Assembly (NCBI RefSeq): GCF_001650915.1
Contig: NZ_LXYO01000012.1
Span: 434,001-498,000, forward strand
Origin: Marinobacter sp. EhC06
GTDB taxonomy: Bacteria; Pseudomonadota; Gammaproteobacteria; Pseudomonadales; Oleiphilaceae
Reading direction: 5' to 3'
Length of the DNA: 64,000 nt
Under the pieces are notes generated by a model that saw nothing but the letters and a program-made list of their open reading frames with translations, ran no database searches and was not told the DNA's origin. The first letter of the stretch is position 1. Each line of letters starts with the position of its first letter. This document shows, one piece after another, positions 16,607 through 26,850 of the stretch. Position numbers and translations under genes: made by a program.

Positions 16607-16963
16607 TCAGTAAGCGCCGACAAGCATCAGGAAACCGAAAAATCCGATAGCCGTGATGCCCAGGGAGGCCAAGACTATAGCAAGCCCCCACCAGACAGCG
16701 GCGCCATCGGAGATTTCCACACCGTGGCCCCGCAGGGTTCGGTAGAACGCCCAGGGACCCAGGACAAACGCGCCAACCACCGCGAAAACCAGCCCAACGC
16801 TGATCCCGGCAAAGGTCCAGGTAGCCAGAACCATGGCGCGGTCTTTTACCTGGTCAGTAACGCCGTGGTGCTCCAGAAATTTCTTGCAGAAAAACCAGAT
16901 CAGGGCGAACAGGATGATGACAAAAACGAGTCCGCCGACAATGGTGATCATTCGGTATAGCAA
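16607..16963 (-). CDS. small membrane protein, three to four helices
   Basis: 118 residues with hydrophobic segments near 6-27, 47-70 and 90-116. The TTG at 16963 is chosen because AGGAA lies seven bases ahead; the ATG at 16951 would lose only four residues but be poorly spaced. No family is recognised. It ends four bases from the LysR stop (convergent) and precedes nothing obvious, so its role cannot be inferred. Confidence 0.65.
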   Translation of the reverse strand: MLYRMITIVGGLVFVIILFALIWFFCKKFLEHHGVTDQVKDRAMVLATWTFAGISVGLVFAVVGAFVLGPWAFYRTLRGHGVEISDGAAVWWGLAIVLASLGITAIGFFGFLMLVGAY

Positions 16964-16992
16964 GGTGTTGTTCCTGTCAGTTTAGAGGCCGA

Positions 16993-17820
16993 TCAGGCCG
17001 GAAACTCGGGCTCCGGAAGGCATTCAAACCCCGGTTTGGCAAACAGATAGCCCTGGTAGAGATTAATTCCCTGAGACCGCAACCAGAAATATTCCTCCTC
17101 GGTTTCGACGCCCTCGGCAATAATCTCACCGCCCAGTTGTTTCATCATCGTGATAATCCCGGCCACCACCGCCTGCTTGTTCGGCTCGGTATGAATATTA
17201 CGAACCAGTGCCATGTCCAGTTTAAGAAGATTGGGCGGACTTGCCATCATGATGTTGTAACGGGAGAAGCCAGCGCCGAAGTCATCAATAGCCGTACTGA
17301 ACCCCATTTCCTGATAGGCCTCGATGATGGACACAAGGTGATCAACAGAGGTTGAAGTCAGCGCCTCATCCTCGGTCAGCTCGAAGATAATTTTACGAGT
17401 ATCGAAATTGTAGGTCTTGGCCGCTGCAAGGGTTGTCCGAATACAGTACTCGGCTCGGTACACTGCATTGGGCATGAAGTTAATGCTGAGCATTGGCTCC
17501 ATTTTCAGCCGGGCCGCAAGCTTGACCGCCTTGACCCGACAGACCTGATCAAATGCATAGCGATTGCGCTCATTCACCTTCGAAAGAACGCTCATGGCGC
17601 CCTCACCGTCGGTCCCCCTTACCAGGGCTTCATAGGCGTAGACGGATCGGTTAAGAGCGTCAACGATGGGCTGGAACGCAAAGGTAAAGGAAAAATCCAA
17701 CCCTTCCCCACAGGCGCATTGCTCACAATGAGACTCATCAAAAAGTACGGCGGGCTGGTTCACTTCAACTCCTGACTTCACTTCTGGCGGTTTTACACTG
17801 TCAATAAGACGTATTTTCAA
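16993..17820 (-). CDS. EAL domain c-di-GMP phosphodiesterase with N-terminal cysteine cluster
   Basis: 275 residues, essentially one EAL domain (about 45-265) that would hydrolyse c-di-GMP. Key residues are present: YEALVRG, INFMPN, FELTED, DDFGAG, LLKLDMALV, EGVET and the closing QGYLF. A short head contains CEQCACGEG (about 34-42), three cysteines that could bind metal or respond to redox. The most upstream start is a TTG at 17820 without a good ribosome site, so the N terminus is uncertain. It stands alone, divergent from the dehydrogenase at 17957. Confidence 0.85.
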   Translation of the reverse strand: MKIRLIDSVKPPEVKSGVEVNQPAVLFDESHCEQCACGEGLDFSFTFAFQPIVDALNRSVYAYEALVRGTDGEGAMSVLSKVNERNRYAFDQVCRVKAVKLAARLKMEPMLSINFMPNAVYRAEYCIRTTLAAAKTYNFDTRKIIFELTEDEALTSTSVDHLVSIIEAYQEMGFSTAIDDFGAGFSRYNIMMASPPNLLKLDMALVRNIHTEPNKQAVVAGIITMMKQLGGEIIAEGVETEEEYFWLRSQGINLYQGYLFAKPGFECLPEPEFPA

Positions 17821-17956
17821 TCCAATATAGCTTCGAACCCCTCCCCGGTAAAACCACTTTATGGTTAAAGCATGTCAAACGGTGGCATCCCCCGTTTACA
17901 TGACTAAACTGGGGTTTGTCGCTTATACGTGTCTGTCCACAAAAGGAGTTTCCCGA

Positions 17957-19111
17957 ATGGCCCAATCTACCCGCATCGCTGTAACCCCGGGCGACGGCAT
18001 AGGCCCCGAAGTGGTGGCCGAGGCTGTGCGCTGCCTGGAAACCCTGCGCGCCAAACACGGCCTGGACATCGAGTGGACGCGTTTCCCCTGGCCCTCCCAC
18101 GCCTGGCACGAAGAGCATGGAGAGTCCATGCCGGCGGATGCCCTGGCGCAGTTACAGAAGTACGATGCCATTCTGTTGGGCGCCCTCGGGGATCCCGGCC
18201 CTGTGGACGACCCGGACCGCTACCTGCTACCGGACAGCATTTCCCTGGCGCCACTGCTGGACATGCGCAAAGGGTTCGACCAGTGGGTCTGCGAGCGCCC
18301 GGCCCGGCTTCTTCCCGGTGCCCGCCAATACCTGGCGGATGAGCGCGCCAAGGACATCGACATGCTGGTGATTCGGGAAAACTCGGAGGGTGAGTACGTC
18401 AGCCAGGGTGGTCGATTACGCAAGGGCACGCCAGACGAGGTAGCCACCCAGATGGAGGTGTTCACACGGAAGGCAACTGACCGGATCATACGTTACGGAT
18501 TTGAACAGGCCCGAAACCGCGCGGCAGATCGGGTAAAGGAAGGCCGGACGCGAACATTCCGGACACTCGATGGCCGAACCTGCGAAAGCCAGGTGTGCCT
18601 GGTAACCAAGCGCAATGCCCTGCGCTACTGGGGCGATATGTACACCGAGGCCTTTGAAGAAATCAGCAAGGAGTACCCGGATGTGGCCACGCACCATGAA
18701 CTAGTGGACGCCGCCTGCATGAAGTTCGTGCAAAGCCCCTGGGCATTCGACGTGGTGGTGGCCAGTAACCTGCAGGGCGACATCCTGACGGACCTGGCCG
18801 CGGTGCTGTCAGGCGGCATGGGGGTTGCGCCTTCCTGCAACCTGAACCCCACCGATCCGGATATGCCTTCCATGTTCGAACCCACCCACGGCAGCGCGCC
18901 GGACATCGCCGGACAGGGCCTGGCGGACCCCACCGCCATGCTATTCACCGCCGCCCGCATGCTCGAATGGCTGGGGCGCAAAGATCCCGCCATTGCCGCC
19001 GCGGGCAAAGAACTGTTCGATGCAGTGGCTGCCGATCTGGCCGAAAATTCCGGTAGCCGGCGAGGCACCCACGAAATCGGCTCTGCGATCTGCGAGAGGC
19101 TATCTCAGTAA
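17957..19111 (+). CDS. isopropylmalate/isocitrate/tartrate dehydrogenase family protein
   Basis: 384 residues of the beta-decarboxylating dehydrogenase family (NAD- and metal-dependent oxidation of a 2-hydroxy acid). TPGDGIGPEV opens the protein, ENSEGEY is the substrate/phosphorylation loop, the metal and NAD region is ASNLQGDILTDLAAVL, and FEPTHGSAPDIAG binds the adenosine. The middle (LLPDSISLAPLLDMRKGFDQWVCERPARL) resembles tartrate dehydrogenase-like members more than LeuB. AAAAGGAG precedes ATG 17957; the longer frame upstream is unsupported. The preferred hydroxy acid cannot be determined. Confidence 0.85.
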   Translation: MAQSTRIAVTPGDGIGPEVVAEAVRCLETLRAKHGLDIEWTRFPWPSHAWHEEHGESMPADALAQLQKYDAILLGALGDPGPVDDPDRYLLPDSISLAPLLDMRKGFDQWVCERPARLLPGARQYLADERAKDIDMLVIRENSEGEYVSQGGRLRKGTPDEVATQMEVFTRKATDRIIRYGFEQARNRAADRVKEGRTRTFRTLDGRTCESQVCLVTKRNALRYWGDMYTEAFEEISKEYPDVATHHELVDAACMKFVQSPWAFDVVVASNLQGDILTDLAAVLSGGMGVAPSCNLNPTDPDMPSMFEPTHGSAPDIAGQGLADPTAMLFTAARMLEWLGRKDPAIAAAGKELFDAVAADLAENSGSRRGTHEIGSAICERLSQ

Positions 19112-19118
19112 ATCAGGG

Positions 19119-19691
19119 CTACTGGTCGGCCATGACGAATTCAAGTCGGCCAGGTGCCACGCGCACATCCACAGGCATCATACCGAACATACGCTGGGCG
19201 AAGTCGGTTTCGTCCAGCCGGTACACCGGCATGGTCTCCAGCATCTGGGCCACGAGCCGCATCACCGTATCGGTTACAGGCTTCAGATCTCCTTTGAAGA
19301 AGGGGGAGTCGATACTGCTCTCCAGAAGCTGCAACCGTCGTATGAAAATGGCTTTTTCAGCACTGTCGTAAACCGGCGCACCCTCAACCTTCAAGGCAAT
19401 ATCTACGGGCAGCTTTGTCATCAACGCATTCAGGGCAACCTGCCCCCTCACATCGATTACTGCCACGTCCCGGCCATCGGGCCCGAGGGTAATGTCTGCA
19501 TCATCGAGACTCAGACTCAGCGGAGAACCGCTGTTCAACTGGTTGCGATCAAATTCACGCACCACATCCTGGAGATGTCTCTCCAACTCACCTTCAGAAA
19601 TCGAATAGGGCGACAGACTGGCACAGCCGCTGGCGAGCACCAGCATCAAAACCAGTAGCGCCCGAAAGAGATACAGCGGCGTTCTATTCAT
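19119..19691 (-). CDS. DUF1439 (YceB-like) lipoprotein
   Basis: 190 residues. The signal LLVLMLVLASGC gives a lipobox cysteine near residue 23. The mature part (SISEGELERHLQDVVREFD, later VAPGRLEFVMADQ) matches DUF1439, the SMP-like lipid-cavity fold of YceB. The family is periplasmic and its ligand is unknown. It overlaps the upstream CPXCG gene by 8 bp, so both are co-translated. Confidence 0.82.
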   Translation of the reverse strand: MNRTPLYLFRALLVLMLVLASGCASLSPYSISEGELERHLQDVVREFDRNQLNSGSPLSLSLDDADITLGPDGRDVAVIDVRGQVALNALMTKLPVDIALKVEGAPVYDSAEKAIFIRRLQLLESSIDSPFFKGDLKPVTDTVMRLVAQMLETMPVYRLDETDFAQRMFGMMPVDVRVAPGRLEFVMADQ

Positions 19692-19875
19692 TTTCAGCCC
19701 GGGCCTCCACTTGAGGCGTCAGATTGTCATCAAAAACCACGTGCAACAGGATGGGCCTGCAACAGACCTGGCAATCCTCGACATACTCCTGTTCCGGCAC
19801 TGAAGGGTCGACGCTGATATCCAGCGTCTCCCAGCAGTACGGGCACTGAATCAATACCGAGTCCAGGGCTGACAT
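19684..19875 (-). CDS. CPXCG motif cysteine-rich protein
   Basis: 63 residues with CPYCWE near residue 12 and CQVCCRP near residue 36, a small zinc-ribbon family called CPXCG. The tail is acidic. It sits between the aminotransferase and the DUF1439 lipoprotein with very short spacing, so the three probably form one operon. Function is unknown. Confidence 0.85.
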   Translation of the reverse strand: MSALDSVLIQCPYCWETLDISVDPSVPEQEYVEDCQVCCRPILLHVVFDDNLTPQVEARAENE

Positions 19876-19884
19876 GGCATCACC

Positions 19885-21111
19885 TCAGAACTGTTGTTTG
19901 GCCATCCACGGGATGACGCGATCAAACGCCTCTTCCAGTTTCTCGCAGGTTGTGGAAAAACTGATCCTGACGGCGTTGGTACACCCTTCGCCGAAGGCAT
20001 CACCGGGCACCATACAGACGCCCGTTTCTTTCAGCATCCGCAGGGCCAGATCCGAGCCATCTACATGGGGCGGCAGGTCGGGAAACGCAAAAAAGGCACC
20101 ACCAGGCTTGTAGCCAGTCATGTAGGGCGTCTGGTCAACCAGCTCAACCACCTTGTCCCGACGCTCACGATAGATATCGACCATATCGCGAACGCACTGC
20201 TGGTCCCCCGTCAGAGCGGCCACACCGGCAAACTGGGAGGGCGTGTTGGCCACCGACGTGGTGAACATGTGGTAGCGCCGCAGCGACTTGATCGCCGCCT
20301 GGCTGGAAATTACCCAGCCTACACGCAGCCCCGCCATGCTATACGTCTTCGAGAAGCTGCTGATGCACATGATGTTGTCCAGGTCCATCGAGCAGTTCAG
20401 CACGCTGGCGAAGTCGTCATCGTCGAAGATCAGGTGATCGTAAACTTCGTCCGCATAAACCTGGATGCCCCGGTAGGCGCACTCTTCAAGGATGGTTTCA
20501 ACGGTACTGCGCGGGTAAACCGCCCCGGTCGGATTGTTGGGGTTGTTCAGGATCAGCGCGAAGGTACGGGGCCCCATGGCCCGGATAACCTCATCCGGGT
20601 CCAACTGGTGGTTGTTTTCCGCCCGGGTCTGGACAAATTTCACCTCACCACCGTTCATTCGGATCAGTGGTGCATAGAGCAGGAATGACGGATCCGTCAC
20701 GATAAACTGCCGACCTGGCGCAGAGGTAGCGGAAATCGCCAGGTACATGGCCTCTGTGGCACCACTGGTAATCAGGATGTTATCCCGGGTCAGCTTGCGG
20801 TTGTAACGCTTGCCGTAGTAGTCACGCAGGGCCACCAGCAGTTCCGGCAGACCGGCATCCATGGTGTAGCCGGTCTGCCCCGCATTGAGCGCATCGATGT
20901 AGGCATCGATTACGTGCTTGGGGGTCGGCAGATCCGGCTGACCGATGGAAAGATGAATGACATCCTTCATGGTGGCCGCCATATTCACCATGCGCCGGAT
21001 GCCCGGCACCGGGATCGCCTGCATGGCAGGGTTCCAACTGGCCTTGGTTTTCCGGTACTTCACTCTACGCGGTTTGGTCTGGCCGGTTTCTTTGTTGGCG
21101 GCTTCTGCCAT
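19885..21111 (-). CDS. class I/II pyridoxal-phosphate aminotransferase
   Basis: 408 residues of the fold type I aminotransferases. The PLP-binding lysine is in SSFSKTYSMAGLRVGW (about residue 245); NNPNNPTGAVY and YADEVYDHL are the other cofactor blocks. The ATG at 21111 has GGAGG upstream, which I prefer over a start five codons earlier. A basic head (KPRRVKYRKTKASWNP) precedes the fold. It is close to aspartate- or alanine-type enzymes but the amino donor cannot be told. CPXCG and DUF1439 genes follow downstream. Confidence 0.88.
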   Translation of the reverse strand: MAEAANKETGQTKPRRVKYRKTKASWNPAMQAIPVPGIRRMVNMAATMKDVIHLSIGQPDLPTPKHVIDAYIDALNAGQTGYTMDAGLPELLVALRDYYGKRYNRKLTRDNILITSGATEAMYLAISATSAPGRQFIVTDPSFLLYAPLIRMNGGEVKFVQTRAENNHQLDPDEVIRAMGPRTFALILNNPNNPTGAVYPRSTVETILEECAYRGIQVYADEVYDHLIFDDDDFASVLNCSMDLDNIMCISSFSKTYSMAGLRVGWVISSQAAIKSLRRYHMFTTSVANTPSQFAGVAALTGDQQCVRDMVDIYRERRDKVVELVDQTPYMTGYKPGGAFFAFPDLPPHVDGSDLALRMLKETGVCMVPGDAFGEGCTNAVRISFSTTCEKLEEAFDRVIPWMAKQQF

Positions 21112-21349
21112 AAACACCTCCTGCAAAGGGGCAAATAGAATCTACTCCTGCAGGTTAGTCAGTATGAAAGGCCTCTACAAGACAAAACGTCATAAAGATG
21201 ATGTACGTGAAAGTACCGCCATCACCGCCGTCAGAGCAAAATCTGTTGCCACGCAAGTTGACCCGACAGTACCTGCCGACCAGACTGTAAATACCCTCAT
21301 GGGCGATCGTCAGTCACACATAGTCATTCATCACAAAAGCGGAGGCTCA

Positions 21350-22333
21350 ATGACTCAGCACAGCAAACCTGTTGTTACCGTTCTCACCGCGCCAGGGGAA
21401 CAGGAACCGCCGGGGATGGACGCAGTCAGGGCCCGCGCGGATGTGCGCTTTGCCTGTGACGAGCCAACCCTTCGCGACACCCTGCCCGGCACCGACATCA
21501 TGATGGTGACGGACTTTCGCACAGAGGCCCTGGCGGCCGCCTGGCACACGGCAGACAAGCTGAAATGGATCCACGCTACCAGTGCTGGCGTCGATGCGCT
21601 GATGTTCCCGGACTTGATCAAGGGTGATGTCACCGTGACCAATGCCCGGGGCATTTTCGACCGCACCATTGCCGAGTATGTGCTCTGCACCATCCTGATG
21701 TTCGCCAAGGATTTCCCTAACTCCATCCGGCTGCAGATGAAGCACCAGTGGAAACATCGGGATACGGAACGGGCTGAGGGCAAGCAGGTTCTGGTTGTCG
21801 GTGCCGGCTCTATTGGCCGCCAGATTGGTCGCCTGGTCGGCGCTGCCGGATTAAAGGCACACGGCATTGCCCGCAAACCGAGAAAAGAGGATCCGGATTT
21901 TGTAGCGGTGCACGGCAACGACGATATTTATGAGCAGTTGGGTCACGCGGACTTCGTGGTGATTGCGGCACCTCTGACGCCCCAGACCGAAGGCCTGTTT
22001 GACGAGAAAGCCTTCAAGGCCATGAAAAACTCCGCCCGCCTGATCAACATTGGACGCGGCCCGATCGTCAAAACCAATGATCTGATCACAGCCCTCAAAA
22101 ATGGCGAGATTGCCGGCGCCGGACTCGATGTCTTCGAAGAGGAACCGCTGGCAGAAGATCACCCACTCTGGGACATGGAGAACGTCACCATGACCGCCCA
22201 CATGGCCGGCGACTTCATCGGCTGGAAGCGAGCCCTGACCGACCAGTTCCTGGAGAACTTCGACCGCTGGCACAAAGGCGAGGAGTTGTTCAACCTGGTG
22301 GATAAGGAACTGGGGTACGCTGGCAGCAAGTAG
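21350..22333 (+). CDS. D-2-hydroxyacid dehydrogenase
   Basis: 327 residues with the NAD-binding Rossmann motif GAGSIGRQIGRLVGAAG (about 147-165), catalytic Arg in NIGRGPIVK (about 235), Glu in DVFEEEPL and His in TAHMAGDF (about 285). The family reduces 2-keto acids to D-hydroxy acids, or the reverse. The start is set by GCGGAGG before ATG 21350. The same frame is open upstream for more than 60 codons, but that region lacks family similarity and a ribosome site. It is divergent from the aminotransferase, and the two could handle the same keto acid pool. Confidence 0.88.
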   Translation: MTQHSKPVVTVLTAPGEQEPPGMDAVRARADVRFACDEPTLRDTLPGTDIMMVTDFRTEALAAAWHTADKLKWIHATSAGVDALMFPDLIKGDVTVTNARGIFDRTIAEYVLCTILMFAKDFPNSIRLQMKHQWKHRDTERAEGKQVLVVGAGSIGRQIGRLVGAAGLKAHGIARKPRKEDPDFVAVHGNDDIYEQLGHADFVVIAAPLTPQTEGLFDEKAFKAMKNSARLINIGRGPIVKTNDLITALKNGEIAGAGLDVFEEEPLAEDHPLWDMENVTMTAHMAGDFIGWKRALTDQFLENFDRWHKGEELFNLVDKELGYAGSK

Positions 22334-22372
22334 CTAGCTTGTAGCTGAGCCCGGAGCCATCTTCAACTGTAG

Positions 22373-22400
22373 GTCGGATTAGCCAAAGGCGTAATCCGAC
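22373..22400. repeat. REP-like palindrome
   Basis: GTCGGATTAGCC-AAA-GGCGTAATCCGAC: a nine-base outer stem plus a three-base inner stem with one bulged base. It lies between the convergent 2-hydroxyacid dehydrogenase and desaturase genes, about 10 bp past the desaturase stop. The GGTCGGATTA...TAATCCGAC pattern is a widespread intergenic repeat type in gammaproteobacteria. It may also help stop transcription. Confidence 0.7.
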
Positions 22401-22409
22401 AAACCTCGC

Positions 22410-23498
22410 CTACACCCGATTACGTGCGGAATACCGCCGCTGCAACGGCAACAAATCAAACACACGCTCCGGATTATTCGGATCCACCAGCTCCGTCGGT
22501 GACTTGTATACCCGGGGCGTGCTGTACAACAGCTTGAGCGCCGTACCATGTGGCATGGCCACATACCGCTCCCCATGATTCTCCTCCAGCCACCGACGCA
22601 CCCGCGGCGCCATGTTGTGTCCCATTTTCGGGAAGAAGTGGTGCTCCACGTGATAACTGAACCGAAAATGCAACCGGTCCAGCAACGGATGGCTGCGCAG
22701 GCTCATGGAGTTGTCGAGGGGGTTATTGGTTTCGGTCTGTGGGCGCAGGAAGTGATTGGTGAGAATATAGCCCTGCCCCAAAGCATTGGCAGCCATGAAC
22801 GGGATCAACACCGTAAATACTGCCAGCGGTCCGGACACAACTGCCAGCAACACCCACACAGCGATACAGGCGCAGGACTGACGAATCGCCGTGCGACGGT
22901 CAAATCCCTTGAACTGCTTGCGACGCTTCGCCTGAAACCAGAGCACCAGCTGGGCGTGAAAAGTGAAGGAATAGGTCAGGAACAGGTAGCTGTACCAGGT
23001 ACCCGAGCCTGGCGCCAACTTGGTGAACTTCTTCTGTTTAGGGTCCGCCTTATAGCGACGCAGGGTACCAAAGCTGTCCGGGTCTGCATCGCCAGCATTT
23101 GTGTTACCGTGATGAACCACATTATGCCAACGGCGCCAGAACTCGGGTGGCACAATCAACGGCCCGAACCCCAGCCACCCAAAAAAGTTCTGCCAACGCC
23201 GGCTCATTCCCAGCGCCCCGTGCAACACCTCATGGGCCAGCAACGCCTGGCAACCTATCGTATGCCCTACCAGAAGACCAAGCCCCAGATTGGCATACCA
23301 GGGCAGCCCCGCCAGCAGAATGGCCGCTATTCCGCCCCATATGATCAGCTGCAATGGCAGGAACCAGACCACCCGCCAGGTTTGCGGCTTGAACGTATCC
23401 GCCGGCAGTTCCTTTTTCATTCTATCCCTGAGTTCCCGCTCGTCCGGCTTGCCAAAAGCGGTCTGGCCCAACGCATCGGGTTGTACGGCAGCGTTCAT
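22410..23498 (-). CDS. membrane fatty acid desaturase
   Basis: 362 residues of the integral-membrane di-iron desaturase family. The histidine boxes are HEVLHGALG, HNVVHHGN and HVEHHFFPK, separated by about four membrane segments. It would insert a double bond in a fatty acyl chain using electrons from a ferredoxin or cytochrome. The C terminus (about 325-362) is a soluble tail. AAAGGTGA precedes the ATG. It is separated from the next gene upstream by a terminator and palindromic element, so it has its own promoter. Confidence 0.88.
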   Translation of the reverse strand: MNAAVQPDALGQTAFGKPDERELRDRMKKELPADTFKPQTWRVVWFLPLQLIIWGGIAAILLAGLPWYANLGLGLLVGHTIGCQALLAHEVLHGALGMSRRWQNFFGWLGFGPLIVPPEFWRRWHNVVHHGNTNAGDADPDSFGTLRRYKADPKQKKFTKLAPGSGTWYSYLFLTYSFTFHAQLVLWFQAKRRKQFKGFDRRTAIRQSCACIAVWVLLAVVSGPLAVFTVLIPFMAANALGQGYILTNHFLRPQTETNNPLDNSMSLRSHPLLDRLHFRFSYHVEHHFFPKMGHNMAPRVRRWLEENHGERYVAMPHGTALKLLYSTPRVYKSPTELVDPNNPERVFDLLPLQRRYSARNRV

Positions 23499-23685
23499 TT
23501 GTCACCTTTGATCTATCGGTAGGAATTCATCAATCTCTGAATGCTTCAGAGTACACGTGTGCGCCGAATTTAACTAACAAAGATTGATATGACAACACCG
23601 GAACTGAATTAAGCCGAGGAAGAGATAAAAAATGGAACACCTGTATTGTTTTTTAACAGCCGAGAAGTCGTTCTGAAAAGTTTAA

Positions 23686-23795
23686 GTGCAGGGTGGGAAG
23701 GGCCTCCGCAGGATGTCTTTGGCCACGGATGGCCAAAGCCAAGCGCACATGGATGTGCTCGTAGCGGTCCTGCGGAGGCCCTTCCCATCCTGCAC
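23686..23795. repeat. long palindromic element, copy 3
   Basis: 28-bp inverted arms (23686-23713 and 23768-23795) with a single G-T wobble enclose a 54-nt core. Inner hairpin 1 is CTTTGGCCA-CGGA-TGGCCAAAG (23717-23738), nine perfect pairs; inner hairpin 2 is GCACA-TGGA-TGTGC. Both are longer here than in the other copies but occupy the same positions and have related loops. It lies beyond the response-regulator terminator, so it is not that gene's terminator. Confidence 0.87.
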
Positions 23796-23834
23796 AAACA
23801 CCACACAAAAGAGCCTGATCCAAACCAAAAAAAA

Positions 23835-23854
23835 CGGGAGCCCTCAGGCTCCCG
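23835..23854 (-). terminator. Rho-independent terminator of the response regulator
   Basis: CGGGAGCC-CTCA-GGCTCCCG, an eight-pair stem, is followed on the minus strand by a run of eight T. It lies 31 bp past the stop of the response regulator at 23886. Confidence 0.88.
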
Positions 23855-23885
23855 CTCATTATTCATTCAAACTAGTAAAACCAAA

Positions 23886-24551
23886 TCAGCTACCAGACAA
23901 CGACTGATCCGAAGGATCGATCTCCATCTGCTGGATCGCAATCACCGCCTGGGTGCGGTTCCGCACCCCGAGCTTCCGGAACACCGCCGTGATATGCGCT
24001 TTGATGGTGGCCTCCGACACGTCCAGATCATAAGCTATCTGTTTGTTCAGAAGCCCCTCGGCCAGCATTCCCAGCACCCGGAACTGTTGCGGCGTGAGCG
24101 ACGCCAGCTTCTCGGAAAAGTCGGTGGCATCCGAATGCATCCGCTCGATCTTGTCAGCCACCCCCTCCGGCAACCAGACATCCCCTTCCAGAACAGCCTG
24201 AATCGCCTCAGTGATGGTGGGCAGCGGCGCCGACTTCGGAATAAAGCCGGAAGCACCGTAGTCAATCGAGCGACGCATCACCTGCAATTCCTCAGATCCT
24301 GACACAACCACCACAGGCAGCCCCGGGTACTGCCCGCGCATGAACACGAGCCCGGAGAAGCCGTGGGCACCCGGCATGTTGAGATCCAGCAGAACCAGAT
24401 CCGCATCCGGGTGCGACTCTACCGCCGCCTGTAGTGCCTTGATGCTGTCGACTTCCACCGTCTCGGCATCGGGCACCGCCTGACTGACCGCCTGCTTCAA
24501 TGCTGCGCGAAACAGCGGGTGATCATCAGCGACGATAATTGTTTGTGCCAT
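23886..24551 (-). CDS. NarL/FixJ-type response regulator, CrbR/ErdR-like
   Basis: 221 residues: receiver domain (1-120, phosphorylation Asp56 in LLDLNMPG, acidic pair ADD near 8-10, Lys in PKSAPL) and a LuxR-type helix-turn-helix (about 150-212, EGLLNKQIAYDLDVSEATIK). It lies 44 bp downstream of acetyl-CoA synthetase on the same strand. In Pseudomonas and Vibrio, acs is activated by response regulators named ErdR or CrbR; adjacency and domain type make that the best guess. The cognate kinase is not beside it. A strong terminator follows. Confidence 0.85.
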   Translation of the reverse strand: MAQTIIVADDHPLFRAALKQAVSQAVPDAETVEVDSIKALQAAVESHPDADLVLLDLNMPGAHGFSGLVFMRGQYPGLPVVVVSGSEELQVMRRSIDYGASGFIPKSAPLPTITEAIQAVLEGDVWLPEGVADKIERMHSDATDFSEKLASLTPQQFRVLGMLAEGLLNKQIAYDLDVSEATIKAHITAVFRKLGVRNRTQAVIAIQQMEIDPSDQSLSGS

Positions 24552-24595
24552 TCAACAGATTCCTTACAGGTACGTGGCCTGGTAACACACAGGCG

Positions 24596-26545
<1,950 letters not shown>

Positions 26546-26665
26546 TGTGCTCCCCCTTTAGTCGGAGTCTGTTGTCATTGTCGGTTTTGGAATTCAGACG
26601 TTGGGACCTCTCCGGCCCTGTAGACGGATAGTGGTAGTTCACCATGCTAGCCACTACACAATGAA

Positions 26666-26682
26666 TTAGACTAACGTCCTAA
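26666..26682. promoter_or_regulatory. candidate operator upstream of acs
   Basis: TTAGACTAACGTCCTAA contains a compact palindrome TTAG-A-CTAA and also a wider TTAG-N9-CTAA symmetry. It lies about 120 bp upstream of the acs start, a usual distance for an activator site. The adjacent LuxR-type response regulator is the obvious candidate to bind here, by inference only. Confidence 0.4.
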
Positions 26683-26815
26683 TCCGCCTGAACTTTTAGC
26701 CCAAAAAGGTCGGTAACCCGCAAGAAAACAACGGTAAATTGCGCCGAACGAGAAGCTTTCTAAAGGATAGTTCGATTGGAGCCGATGGCAAACCGGGAAG
26801 AGCAACGGCCGGGCA

Positions 26816-26844
26816 GAAAAAAGCCCGGTCTTGGCGACCGGGCT
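26816..26844 (-). terminator. Rho-independent terminator of the fatty acyl-CoA reductase
   Basis: AGCCCGGTC-TTGGC-GACCGGGCT, a nine-pair stem, has AAAAAA on its low side, which reads as hairpin plus T-run on the minus strand. It lies six bases past the reductase stop codon. Confidence 0.88.
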
Positions 26845-26850
26845 CTGGAT

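Larger units (their letters stand above)
23499..23885. other. intergenic region with palindromic element and terminator
   Basis: 387 bp between two minus-strand genes. From the low side it holds the presumed desaturase promoter, palindromic element copy 3 (23686-23795) and the response-regulator terminator (23835-23854). No credible coding sequence is seen. Confidence 0.7.
26546..26850. other. intergenic region: acs promoter and reductase terminator
   Basis: 305 bp between acs and the fatty acyl-CoA reductase, both minus strand. It contains the reductase terminator (26816-26844) and, closer to acs, the TTAG/CTAA motif (26666-26682) in an AT-rich stretch that should include the acs promoter. 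No open frame with a ribosome site is evident. Confidence 0.6.

Noticed and set aside
20957..21349. N-terminal extension of the 2-hydroxyacid dehydrogenase
   Set aside because: The frame is open but runs over the aminotransferase start on the other strand, has no ribosome site and shows no family similarity; GCGGAGG supports ATG 21350.
22373..22400. REP-like hairpin as a fourth copy of the palindrome family
   Set aside because: Its sequence and size differ; there is no TGGA core and no long arms.
4499..23795. Palindromic elements as integron attC sites
   Set aside because: No inverse-core/core GTTRRRY and RYYYAAC ends are present at the arm tips, the sites lie between unrelated chromosomal genes, and there is no integrase nearby.
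23686..23795. Palindromic elements as ordinary Rho-independent terminators
   Set aside because: No T-run follows the arms in any copy, and copy 3 lies past a separate strong terminator.
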